From NCBI GenBank assembly GCA_036011085.1, contig DASCMS010000156.1, positions 10,195 through 74,194 on the forward strand: a stretch of DNA of 64,000 nt. Reading direction: 5' to 3'. A program made the translations under genes and the position numbers. The notes under the pieces were generated by a model. That model was not told the DNA's origin. It worked only from the letters and a program-made list of their open reading frames with translations, and searched no databases. This document shows, piece after piece, positions 24,188 to 31,828 of the stretch; within the stretch, counting starts at the first letter, position 1; every line of letters starts with the position of its first letter. This DNA comes from UBA8231 sp036011085. GTDB lineage: Bacteria > Latescibacterota > UBA2968 > UBA8231.

Positions 24188-25341
24188 TGGCTTCCGTCGC
24201 CATCGGGATACTCGAAGTACGTGGCATGGTCGCCCTGGCCGCGGCGGTGGACGTCATGTTCAAGGCCGCAACGGTTCGTCTCGCCGGGCGTCACATGATC
24301 GGGTCAGGTTGGCTGACCGTCGTCCTCGACGGGGCTACCGGCGACGTGCAGACCGCCATCGACAGGGGCCGCGAGGAGGCCGCACGCCACGGCGACGTGA
24401 TCACGGCAGCCGTCGTGCCGCGGCCCGAGTCAAGGGCACTCGAGCCCATGCCTCACGGACGGGCGAAGCTTGCAGGCAGCCACGACTACGAAGCACTCGG
24501 CATTCTCGAGACCAAGGGCGTGGTGCCCCTGGCGGCTGCCGCCGACGCCATGGTCAAGGCTGCAGATGTAGAGCTGGCGGGCTGGACCGCGATCGGTGGG
24601 GCCCTCGTCCACGCCTTCGTCACCGGCAGCGTCGGTGATGTGGAAGCCGCCATCGCCGCGGGAGAGACGGCCGCCCGTCGCGCCGGGGAATTCCACGGCA
24701 CCCTCCTGCTGAGCCAGCCCGAAGCCGAGATCGGCGCTCTGTTTCCGCCGCAGCCGGCCGGTGCATGCCGCGCCGTCGGGGCGCTGGGAATCGTCGAGAC
24801 CACTGGCTACGTGGGCTCGGTTGCCGCCAGCGATCAGATGGTCAAGGAGGCGGATGTCGATGTAGTGAGTCTGACCATCGGCAGCGGCGGCCGGGTCGCC
24901 GCCCTGGTCGACGGCCGGCTGGACGAAGTGGCAGCCGCCGTACGGCGGGGGGCCGATGCCGCTGCCGAGACGGCCGAACTGAACGGCGAGATCGTCATCT
25001 CCGGCCCGGATGGAGCGGTACTGGCGGCATTCGCCCATCCTGCGCAGATCACGCCGGGTCGCCCCCGCGCCGCCGAAGCGATGGGGCTCGTCGAGACACG
25101 CACGACCATCGGCCTGGTCAAGGCACTCGACGAAATGCTGAAGAATGCCGACGTGAGCTATGAAGGCCGCTACAAGGTCGGCTACTTTCTCACTGCCTGC
25201 ATCGTGCGCGGTGAAACGGGCGCCGTGGAGACCGCTCTGGACGTGGCTCGCAGTACGGCGGACCAGTACGGAGAACTGGCCGCGGCGCATATCATTCCCC
25301 TTCCCTACGACAATCTGGAAAGAAGACTGCCGCACCAATAG
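24187..25341 (+). CDS. Four-domain BMC shell protein (quadruple Pf00936 fusion)
   Basis: 384 residues in a single uninterrupted frame containing four consecutive BMC domains. D1 about 4-88 opens AIGILEVRGMVALAAAVDVM. D2 about 102-187 opens ALGILETKGVVPLAAAADAM. D3 about 198-282 opens ALGIVETTGYVGSVAASDQM. D4 about 297-384 opens AMGLVETRTTIGLVKALDEM. Each has the family's G-I/L-E-T opening, the K-A-A/D-V helix end, a central GD/G-x-V helix and a terminal strand (VVPRPE, LLSQPEAE, VISGPDGA, IIPLPYD). Linkers of about 10-15 residues join them. Known shell proteins have one or two such domains. Three chains would supply twelve domains, exactly two stacked pseudohexamers, so this could be a covalently joined double-layer (BMC-T-D-like) pore. 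That assembly is inference. Confidence 0.92.
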   Translation: MASVAIGILEVRGMVALAAAVDVMFKAATVRLAGRHMIGSGWLTVVLDGATGDVQTAIDRGREEAARHGDVITAAVVPRPESRALEPMPHGRAKLAGSHDYEALGILETKGVVPLAAAADAMVKAADVELAGWTAIGGALVHAFVTGSVGDVEAAIAAGETAARRAGEFHGTLLLSQPEAEIGALFPPQPAGACRAVGALGIVETTGYVGSVAASDQMVKEADVDVVSLTIGSGGRVAALVDGRLDEVAAAVRRGADAAAETAELNGEIVISGPDGAVLAAFAHPAQITPGRPRAAEAMGLVETRTTIGLVKALDEMLKNADVSYEGRYKVGYFLTACIVRGETGAVETALDVARSTADQYGELAAAHIIPLPYDNLERRLPHQ

Positions 25342-25364
25342 CGGCCGTCCTCCACTGAGCGAAC

Positions 25365-26561
25365 ATGGTTCGAATCGACGATCCCGTAGTGACTGCACAG
25401 CTGCTGGCCAGCCGTCTTGGTGAGACAGACAGGCAGGTCGAGATCTGTCCCCGTGCCAAGATCACCCCGTCGGCCCGCGATTTCCTCCGCGACCACGGCG
25501 TTCAGGTCCTCGACAGACACGCTGACGACCGAGAGCCACAACACACCACGGCCGGATCCATGGCCCCCACCCCAGGCGTACCTGCCGCCCCGGGTGGCTC
25601 CGAACGAAGTCGTCGCTTCAGCGGCATCTTCACGCCCAACATCGTCATCTACGACGCGCAGGGCGCCATCAACTACAAGGAGATGGAGCGCTACATCTCG
25701 TGGCTCATCGATGCCGGGATCCATGGCCTCTACCCGAATGGTTCCACGGGGGAGTTTGTCCGACTCTCTTCCGAGGAGCGCCGTGATGTGGTGCGCCTCA
25801 TCGCCGACGTCAACCAGGGACGCGTGCCGATTCTGGCCGGAGCCAGCGAGGCCAACGTCCGCGATGTCATCCAGATGGCAGAGTTCTATACCGAGATCGG
25901 CGCCGACGCCATCTCGCTGGTACCACCCTACTACTACAAGATCTCGGAAGCGAGTCTCTACGAGTACTTCGCTGAGATCGCCCGCAATTCACCCCTCGAC
26001 ATTCTGCTCTACAACATCCCCCAGTTCACCCAGGAACTCACCCTCGATATCATGGAGGAGTTGCTGGCCTTCGAACGCATTTTCGGCACCAAGGATTCCA
26101 GTCGGGATCTGTCACGCATCATCAACACGATGGAGCGGCTGCGTCGTCATCGCCCGGACTACGTGGTTCTCAACGGCTGCGAGGAGATTCTGTTGCCGTC
26201 GATCGTCATGGGGGCCAATGGTGGTACCATCGCCACGTCCGGGATCATCCCCGAGATCATCGTCGAACTCTACAACCGGGCCCTGGCGGAAGATCTCGCA
26301 CGGGCCCGCGAGTTGCAGTACCGCATTCTGCCGCTGATCAACCTCATGCTTCTCGGAGTCAACTTCCCAGAGGGTTTCAAGACGGGCGTCGGGGTACGCG
26401 GCTTCGATGTGGGTCCGGCCCGCACGGTGCTCAGCGGCGGGGAGCGGGAGTATCTGCAGCGTCTCGAAGCCGAGATCGGCTGCGTCCTCGGCGACATGGG
26501 CTACTCCGTGCGCGGAGCCCGCGGCTGTCCGGTAACACACCTGCCGCCCCTGGTCCGGTAA
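25365..26561 (+). CDS. DHDPS/NAL-family aldolase with BMC-type N-terminal module
   Basis: 398 residues; the family is normally about 300. The catalytic TIM barrel starts near residue 85: GSTGE at 126-130, Tyr216 in LLYNIPQ and Schiff-base Lys243 in FGTKDSSRD, which is typical of pyruvate-forming lyases/aldolases of the DapA superfamily. Residues 8-50 (VVTAQLLASRLGETDRQVEI, KITPSARDFLRDHGVQVLD) match the N-terminal module of the Cys-rich protein at 23113, and a Pro/Ala linker follows. Such a head suggests targeting to, or assembly in, the microcompartment. Likely reaction: a 2-oxo sugar acid or similar to pyruvate plus an aldehyde, which the dehydrogenase at 20095 would take. Substrate unknown. 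Confidence 0.85.
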   Translation: MVRIDDPVVTAQLLASRLGETDRQVEICPRAKITPSARDFLRDHGVQVLDRHADDREPQHTTAGSMAPTPGVPAAPGGSERSRRFSGIFTPNIVIYDAQGAINYKEMERYISWLIDAGIHGLYPNGSTGEFVRLSSEERRDVVRLIADVNQGRVPILAGASEANVRDVIQMAEFYTEIGADAISLVPPYYYKISEASLYEYFAEIARNSPLDILLYNIPQFTQELTLDIMEELLAFERIFGTKDSSRDLSRIINTMERLRRHRPDYVVLNGCEEILLPSIVMGANGGTIATSGIIPEIIVELYNRALAEDLARARELQYRILPLINLMLLGVNFPEGFKTGVGVRGFDVGPARTVLSGGEREYLQRLEAEIGCVLGDMGYSVRGARGCPVTHLPPLVR

Positions 26562-27653
26562 GTGGGGCAACCCCCAGGACTGCACACACCAAAAGTCCTC
26601 GTCATCGGCGCCGGCCTCGTGGGCAGTTCCGTCGCCTACTACCTGGCGCTTGCAGGGGTTCGGGTCACCCTCGTCGATCGTGATGCCCAACCGTCTAGGG
26701 CAACGCGAGCGTCCCTCGGCGTGCTGGCCCATGCCCACGGCCGTGCCGATCCTCTGTCCTGTTTCTACCGTGACAGTCTTGCCCTGCACGCTACCCTGGC
26801 CGACCAACTGCGGCAGGAGACCGGCATCGACGTGGGCTGGCGACCAGTGGGCGGGATCGACCTGGCCTTCGACGAGCAGGAGGCGGGCTCTCTGCGGGAG
26901 TGGATCGAGTTCAACCTCGGCCGCGGTGCACAAGCCGAATGGCTGGATGAGGCCGCCCTGCGCGAGGCCGAACCGGATCTGTCCCGCCGTGGGGTTGGGG
27001 GAGCACTGTTTTCGGAGGATGCGCGCGTCGATCCAGTCAGGCTGGGCCAGGCTCTTGTGACCGGGGCGTCCGCGCGCGGCGCACTGCTGTGCCTGAATAC
27101 CACGGTTACAGGACTGACGCCCCGCAGCGACGGCGTCGAATGTGAGTTCGCCGGAGCCGGGGGTGAATCGACGGAGACATTCGATGCGGCCGTCGTCACG
27201 GCCGGCTCCTGGTCGGGTGAGTTGAACCCTGCCATCCAGGTGCGCCCGGTACGTGGTCAGAGCGTACGGCTCGGCGGCATGCGGGTTGGCCATGTGGTCC
27301 GCTGGGATGGACGGCACGCACTGCCCGACGGGGACGGTGTTCAGGTGGGAGCAACCGTCGAGGAGGTCGGCTTCGACCTGTCGACGACGGAGGCCGCAGG
27401 TGAGGCGCTGACCACGTGGTGCGGACAGGTGTTCGAGCCGACGCCGGTTCTGCGCGAGATCCGTGCCGGCCTGCGCCCCAAGCCACGTCACGGCCGGGCC
27501 GTGATCGACGCGATCGACGCCTGCCTTTTTGTGGCAACCGGTCACTACAAGAGCGGCGTGCTCATGGCCCCCCTCACGGGGCAGGTGGTGTCACGCTGGA
27601 TCCTGGAGGGAGACCCGGGACGCGACATGTCACCTTTCACCATCAAACGCTGA
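26562..27653 (+). CDS. FAD-dependent amine/amino-acid oxidoreductase (DAO family)
   Basis: 363 residues from a GTG directly after the aldolase stop. KVLVIGAGLVGSSVAYYLALAG is the dinucleotide-binding motif for FAD; the C-terminal GHYKSGVLMAPLTGQVVSRWI closes the fold as in glycine oxidase, sarcosine oxidase and D-amino-acid dehydrogenase. The central PVRGQSVRL is also typical. It has no encapsulation helix, so it may act outside the shell, making the 2-oxo or imino acid used by the aldolase. Adjacency to two DapA-family genes recalls hydroxyproline catabolism (D-hydroxyproline oxidase plus a DapA-type deaminase), an alternative to keep in mind. Confidence 0.85.
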   Translation: MGQPPGLHTPKVLVIGAGLVGSSVAYYLALAGVRVTLVDRDAQPSRATRASLGVLAHAHGRADPLSCFYRDSLALHATLADQLRQETGIDVGWRPVGGIDLAFDEQEAGSLREWIEFNLGRGAQAEWLDEAALREAEPDLSRRGVGGALFSEDARVDPVRLGQALVTGASARGALLCLNTTVTGLTPRSDGVECEFAGAGGESTETFDAAVVTAGSWSGELNPAIQVRPVRGQSVRLGGMRVGHVVRWDGRHALPDGDGVQVGATVEEVGFDLSTTEAAGEALTTWCGQVFEPTPVLREIRAGLRPKPRHGRAVIDAIDACLFVATGHYKSGVLMAPLTGQVVSRWILEGDPGRDMSPFTIKR

Positions 27654-27733
27654 CCGCGGTTTCCGTTGACAGTCACAGACGGCTGCCCGTACCCTACGGT
27701 CAGACCGACCACGAGTCCCGGACCGGAGAGCGA

Positions 27734-28672
27734 ATGTCACTGAGCAACGAAGCCCTGCTGGAAGCCCTCGATACCGTCGTATCGATCCCTGTCGTGCCCT
27801 TCAGGGAGGGCGCTATCGACTACGCCGGACACGGCAAGAATATCGACTATCTGTTGAGCAACAATCACCTGGAAGGGGACCGCACCCGCGTCATATCCAT
27901 CGCCGGTACGAGTCTCGTGCATCACATCAGCGTGGGCGAGCAGTTGCGGCTGATGGAGGCCACGGCCGCGCAGATCTCGGGCAGGGGGATCTTCATCTCC
28001 GGCGTGGCACCCAATCCGATCGCCGATGCTGAAGGATTGATCGCGGCGCAGTGCCGGTTGAGCGCTCCTCCCGATGCGTTTCTGCTGATGCCGTTGACCG
28101 GTGTCGCCGATCCCGAAGGGTTATATGCGGACTACATGGCTCTTGCCGAGCGCCTCGGAAAGCTGGGGGCACGGTTTCTCTACTATCTGCGGCAGCCGAA
28201 CCAGGCATCCGTCGCCGTGCGTCTCATCAACGATTCACCACACTTCATCGGCGTTAAGATCGGCACCTCCCAGGATGAGGTGAAGCCGATTCTCAGCGAT
28301 GTCCGGGACGGTGCCGGTATCGTCATCTGGGGAATCGGCGATCGCAGTACGGATCCGGCCGAGGCCGGTACAAGAGGCCACACGTCGGGAATAAACGTCG
28401 CCTTTGCCAGGGCTTCCGACGAGATCAACAACGCGCAACGCCGCGGCGACTGGGCGGCAGCACGAGCGATCGAGGAACTGGTGACGCCTCTGGAGGAGAT
28501 CCGCTTCCGTAATGGCCGGACCTACAATTACTCGGCAGTGGTCGAGGCGATGCACCTGAGCGGGTTCGATGATATCGAAGGGGGGGAAGGCGGGCCATTC
28601 AATCCCCGGGTCCCGAAGGCAGTGGCGGCAGAAGTGGAGAGTGCCATCCAGCCGCTGCTGGAATTCCACTAG
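27734..28672 (+). CDS. Second DHDPS-family lyase/aldolase
   Basis: 312 residues from the ATG at 27734 (GGAGAGCGA upstream); a longer upstream frame overlaps the oxidase and is rejected. Divergent from the first aldolase and without the N-terminal module. Candidate Schiff-base Lys175 lies in FIGVKIGTSQDE; Tyr150/151 in FLYYLRQPNQ replaces the usual YN-x-P; IAGTS replaces GTTGE. The active-site loops therefore differ from DHDPS and from its neighbour, so the substrate is probably different. It could be a dehydratase/deaminase of the family rather than a carbon-carbon lyase. Confidence 0.85.
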   Translation: MSLSNEALLEALDTVVSIPVVPFREGAIDYAGHGKNIDYLLSNNHLEGDRTRVISIAGTSLVHHISVGEQLRLMEATAAQISGRGIFISGVAPNPIADAEGLIAAQCRLSAPPDAFLLMPLTGVADPEGLYADYMALAERLGKLGARFLYYLRQPNQASVAVRLINDSPHFIGVKIGTSQDEVKPILSDVRDGAGIVIWGIGDRSTDPAEAGTRGHTSGINVAFARASDEINNAQRRGDWAAARAIEELVTPLEEIRFRNGRTYNYSAVVEAMHLSGFDDIEGGEGGPFNPRVPKAVAAEVESAIQPLLEFH

Positions 28673-28678
28673 GAAGCC

Positions 28679-28915
28679 ATGCCGCGTCGCCGCCGCAGAC
28701 GATCCCGAAGTCGCTCCAGCTTGCGGCTCTACGCGCTGGTCACCCTGGCATGCGGTGTGCTGGCGGTGCTGGCGCACTACATGTTCGAGGCCCCGGCGGC
28801 GGTGCGCAGTTACGCTGAGGACCAAGTGGAATCGGCGGTGCGATCCGCCGTGCGTTCGGAAGTGAAAGCCGCCGCCAGTGACCAGCAGACGAAGTTGCCG
28901 CCGATACCGAGGTAG
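28679..28915 (+). CDS. Small single-pass membrane protein, end of BMC operon
   Basis: 78 residues starting six bases after the lyase stop, with AGGAAGCC before the ATG. Layout: an Arg-rich head (RRRRRRSRSRSS), one hydrophobic helix (LYALVTLACGVLAVLAHYM), then a charged, probably helical tail. The basic head predicts a cytoplasmic N-terminus. No family recognised; Arg/Ser-rich coding in a GC-rich genome could be fortuitous, but the ribosome site and tight spacing favour a gene. Confidence 0.5.
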   Translation: MPRRRRRRSRSRSSLRLYALVTLACGVLAVLAHYMFEAPAAVRSYAEDQVESAVRSAVRSEVKAAASDQQTKLPPIPR

Positions 28916-28929
28916 TCCGCCCAGCGGGC

Positions 28930-29223
28930 CTACTGACGGAGGCGGGCCAGATGCTCCTCCCACTCGATGGGCAAAAGGTCACGCTTGGCGGAGTTGCACT
29001 CCTTGCAGCAGGGCACGACGTTGCCCTTTTCGGTGAAGCCGCCGCGAGCCAGGGGCACGATGTGGTCCATGGTGAGTTGGCGGGGTGGGATGGACTGGCC
29101 GCAGTAGTGACAGCGGCCGTGGCCCAGGCGGTTCTTCCACCACTGACTGCCGCGCAGATCCCTGGCCCTGTCCTTCTCGCGAGCGATATGCTCGTCCGAT
29201 GCGGGTGTGTAGTAGTCTCCCAT
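28930..29223 (-). CDS. HNH endonuclease domain protein
   Basis: 97 residues from the ATG at 29223; an upstream TTG would overlap the divergent gene and is less likely. The zinc pairs are CHYCGQ and CCKECNS, and the catalytic motif is MDHIVPLARGGF, then KGNVVP and NSAKRDLLPIEW: a standard McrA-like HNH fold. Stand-alone HNH proteins of this size are common and of uncertain role. Faces away from the LON-domain gene and converges on the BMC operon. Confidence 0.88.
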   Translation of the reverse strand: MGDYYTPASDEHIAREKDRARDLRGSQWWKNRLGHGRCHYCGQSIPPRQLTMDHIVPLARGGFTEKGNVVPCCKECNSAKRDLLPIEWEEHLARLRQ

Positions 29224-29261
29224 TGGGCGTCTGAAGCTACCTGATCTCGACACGACCGGCA

Positions 29262-29927
29262 ATGCAAGAGCAAACCATCCCTCTGTTCCCGCTGTCCCTC
29301 GTGGTCTTCCCGGGCCATCTGGTGCCGCTCCACATCTTCGAAGAGCGATACAAGAAGATGATCGCGGACTGTGCCGATGAGGGTGGTCGGTACCGCCCCT
29401 TCGGTATCAGCTACGACAACGACGGCGATGTGGCCGGCGTCGGCTGTGCTGTCACCGTCATGCGTCGCGCTGAAGCCAACGCCGACGGTTCTTTCGATAT
29501 CGTCTGCCGGGCGCAGTCCCGCTACCGCCTGCTGCAGGTGTTCGAAGACGAGGCATATCTGCGTGGGCGGGTGGAGTTCTTCGAGGATGAGGAAGAGGAC
29601 GAGGCCGATCCTGCTTTGCAGGAGCTGGTGAGGATGCGATTTCGCGATCTCGTCGAACTGGCCGCCCAGGAGGCCGGGGCGCAGATCGTTGACGGCGAAG
29701 GAGTGCAGGAGGATGCCGCCCGGGGGCTGGAGGAGGGGGACGCCTGGGCGATCGCACAGCGCACGGGTATGGAAGCGGCGCGCAAGCAGCAGATGCTGGA
29801 GTTGACGAGCGAGAACGCTCGACTGCAGGCCCTGGCACAGTACCTGGAGGAGTTGCTACCCGTACTGGAAGTGCGTCTGGCGCGCCGGAGGCAGGTGAAA
29901 TCGAACGGTCACACGTCCGAGAACTGA
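29262..29927 (+). CDS. LON substrate-binding (N-terminal) domain protein
   Basis: 221 residues with only the LON N-domain, no AAA or protease part. IPLFPLSLVVFPGHLVPLHIFEERYKKMI is the diagnostic opening. VGCAVTVMRRAEANADGSFDIVCRAQSRYRLLQ follows, then an acidic stretch (FFEDEEEDEADP) and a helical C-terminus with coiled-coil character (ENARLQALAQYLEELLPVLEV). Stand-alone LON-domain proteins are common in bacteria; their role is unclear, perhaps peptide or protein binding. Confidence 0.9.
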   Translation: MQEQTIPLFPLSLVVFPGHLVPLHIFEERYKKMIADCADEGGRYRPFGISYDNDGDVAGVGCAVTVMRRAEANADGSFDIVCRAQSRYRLLQVFEDEAYLRGRVEFFEDEEEDEADPALQELVRMRFRDLVELAAQEAGAQIVDGEGVQEDAARGLEEGDAWAIAQRTGMEAARKQQMLELTSENARLQALAQYLEELLPVLEVRLARRRQVKSNGHTSEN

Positions 29928-29938
29928 ACTAACCCGCG

Positions 29939-30610
29939 TTATTTCTCGATGACATCCACGTAGATCGCCTCGGCGGCATCGAGGCCGATGTGCTGCTCGC
30001 CTCCCGCGTCGATGTCGAGTCGCAGGGGTCCCCGGAAGGGGGCTTTCTCGGCGACGCGGACTTCGGTTCCCAGCACGAGACCGCTCTTGTCGAGGTAGCG
30101 CAGCAGCTCAGGGTCGCGATCGCTGACCTGACGGATACAGGCGCGCTGTCCCTCACTCAGTTCTGACAGCCGGGCGTACTCAGGCTCAGCGATACTGCCA
30201 TCCTTCGTCGGAATCGGCTCGCCGTGGGCGCCGACGGTGGGATAGCCGAGGGCCTCGTCGATGCGGTCCTCGAAATCTTCGGAGATGGCGTGTTCGAGGC
30301 GGTCGGCCTCGGCATCGACGGCGTCCCAGTCGTACCCCAGAGCCTGGCGCAGATAGAGCTCGAGGAGCCGGTGATGGCGTACGATCTCGAGGGCTATCTT
30401 GACCCCTGCTGGCGTCAGCACGACGCCCTGATAGGGGCGATGCTCGAGAAGACGCATCTCGGCGAGCTTCTTGATCATGTTGGTCGCTGAGGCCGCCGAC
30501 ACTCCCATACGTTCGGCGATCAGTGTGGTAGAAACCATGGTCTCCACCTCCGGCGATCGACCCAGTTTATAGATCGATTTCAGGTAGTCCTGTACCGCCT
30601 CACTAAGCAT
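29939..30610 (-). CDS. DtxR/MntR-family metal-dependent repressor
   Basis: 223 residues. Domains: winged helix (1-65: QDYLKSIYKLG, STTLIAERMGVSAASATNMI, GVVLTPAGVKIA), dimerisation and metal-binding domain (65-140: HHRLLELYLRQALGYDWD, EADRLEHAISEDFEDRIDEALG, the usual E-x-x-x-x-E-H-x-[IVL] motif), and an SH3/FeoA-like C-terminal domain (150-223). GGAGAGG precedes the ATG. It is divergent from the feo operon and an operator-like palindrome lies between them, so it most likely represses iron or manganese uptake. Confidence 0.93.
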   Translation of the reverse strand: MLSEAVQDYLKSIYKLGRSPEVETMVSTTLIAERMGVSAASATNMIKKLAEMRLLEHRPYQGVVLTPAGVKIALEIVRHHRLLELYLRQALGYDWDAVDAEADRLEHAISEDFEDRIDEALGYPTVGAHGEPIPTKDGSIAEPEYARLSELSEGQRACIRQVSDRDPELLRYLDKSGLVLGTEVRVAEKAPFRGPLRLDIDAGGEQHIGLDAAEAIYVDVIEK

Positions 30611-30682
30611 ATCCTCTCCGTCGTCTCCTGGAATCTTCCCCCCTGTTCAAACTACGCCACCCTCGAGAAAATTAGCAAGTGG

Positions 30683-30711
30683 TTGACGGCGAGTTTAGTC
30701 CAGGCTAAACT
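30683..30711 (+). promoter_or_regulatory. feo promoter with overlapping DtxR-type operator
   Basis: TTGACG (30683-30688), 17-base spacer, TAAACT (30706-30711). The perfect inverted repeat GTTTAG-6-CTAAAC (30693-30710) covers the spacer and the -10 box, similar in form to DtxR/MntR boxes (TTAG...CTAA). Binding there would block polymerase. It lies 56 bases upstream of the first feo gene. Confidence 0.7.
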
Positions 30712-30766
30712 AACGGTCGACCTTGGCTCCATAACATCTCATCGCCCGACAACAAAGCCGGCTACT

Positions 30767-31828
30767 ATGGACTCCGCCTTCCTTTCCTACATCGCAGCGC
30801 CTCTCATCCTCGCCGGACTGGCCGTACTTCTGTGGCCGAAGAGAGGATACCTGTGGCGCTGGCGACGACTCGCCCGATTGAGCGGCCGAGTCATGCTAGA
30901 GGACGGGCTCAAGCACCTGTATGACTGCGAGTATCACAGGCGGACCGCCAGCGTAGAGAGCCTGGCCGGGGTCCTGGAGATGCCGCGCGGCAAGGCCGCG
31001 TCTCTGCTGATTCAACTCGAATCCATGCGCTTGGCCTCCACCCTGGAAGAAGGTGTGGCCCTGACCCACGCCGGTCGCGACGAAGCTCTGCGGATCGTGC
31101 GCATCCACCGTCTGTGGGAACGCCACCTGGCCGAGCGGACCGGCGTCAGCCGGGCGCGCTGGCACGAGGAGGCCGAGCGTCAGGAGCACCGCATGTCCCC
31201 TGAGGAGACCGAAACCCTCTCCCAGGAGATGGGACACCCGGCCTACGATCCGCATGGCGATCCCATTCCGACGGCCACCGGCGAGGTGCCCCCCAGGAGT
31301 AGCCGGCCACTGACGACGTTGAAGGAAGGCGAACTGGGCCGGATCGAGCATGTGGAGGACGAGCCCGAGGACGTCTACCGGCGCCTGACGGAAGCGGGCC
31401 TTCACCCTGGTGTGCGCGTGCAACTGACGCAGATGAACGAGGAAGAGGTGCGGCTCGTGGCCGATGGCCAGCCTCACAGTCTGCCGCCCGTGGTGGCGGG
31501 CAACCTGTTCGTGCACCCCGTGGACGAGGCGATGCCGGGACCGTACGACTCTCTGGACGATCTCGAAATGGGTGAGAGTGCTCATGTCGTGCGTATTTCG
31601 CCCGCCTGTCGCGGCCTGGAGCGACGGCGGCTCATGGATATGGGGCTTGTTCCCGGTACAGCCGTCTCGCTGGAGATGCGCAGTCCGACCGGAGACCCCG
31701 CCGCGTATCAGATACGCGGCGCCACCATCGCCCTGCGTCGACACCAGGCCCGGCACATCCAGGTTGAACGCGTTCTTGCCGAGCAGAGGGTTGCCGGCCA
31801 ATCGACATCAGTTGAGGTGAAGACATGA
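30767..31828 (+). CDS. Membrane-anchored DtxR-like/FeoA fusion protein
   Basis: 353 residues from the ATG at 30767; the longer frame would begin inside the promoter. Layout: one N-terminal membrane helix (FLSYIAAPLILAGLAVLLWP), a basic segment, a DtxR-like winged helix (about 45-110: LAGVLEMPRGKAASLLIQLE, GVALTHAGRDEALRIVRIHRLWE), the DtxR dimerisation part (HRMSPEETETLSQEMGHPAYDPHGDPIP), an SH3-like part and a FeoA domain (about 265-335: RRRLMDMGLVPGTAVSLEM). A DNA-binding-type module tied to the membrane at the head of a FeoB operon suggests an iron sensor acting on FeoB rather than a classical repressor. Overlaps feoB-N by four bases. Confidence 0.82.
   Translation: MDSAFLSYIAAPLILAGLAVLLWPKRGYLWRWRRLARLSGRVMLEDGLKHLYDCEYHRRTASVESLAGVLEMPRGKAASLLIQLESMRLASTLEEGVALTHAGRDEALRIVRIHRLWERHLAERTGVSRARWHEEAERQEHRMSPEETETLSQEMGHPAYDPHGDPIPTATGEVPPRSSRPLTTLKEGELGRIEHVEDEPEDVYRRLTEAGLHPGVRVQLTQMNEEEVRLVADGQPHSLPPVVAGNLFVHPVDEAMPGPYDSLDDLEMGESAHVVRISPACRGLERRRLMDMGLVPGTAVSLEMRSPTGDPAAYQIRGATIALRRHQARHIQVERVLAEQRVAGQSTSVEVKT

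Noticed and set aside
24187..25341. Four-domain BMC gene as an artefactual fusion of two BMC-T genes
   Set aside because: The junction between domains 2 and 3 is an in-frame linker similar in length to the other linkers, and there is no internal ribosome site or start codon suggesting a lost stop. Raw-read confirmation would still be useful.
18307..25341. Carboxysome interpretation of the shell genes
   Set aside because: No RuBisCO, carbonic anhydrase or CcmM/CsoS2-like genes are present. The dehydrogenase and PduL identify a catabolic metabolosome.
26112..27545. 477-codon open frame antisense to the aldolase and FAD oxidase
   Set aside because: Shadow of two well-supported genes. Its composition shows no recognisable domain.
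30683..30766. Extended N-terminus of the DtxR/FeoA protein starting at 30683
   Set aside because: That start would place coding sequence across the promoter and operator. The ATG at 30767 begins directly at the membrane helix.
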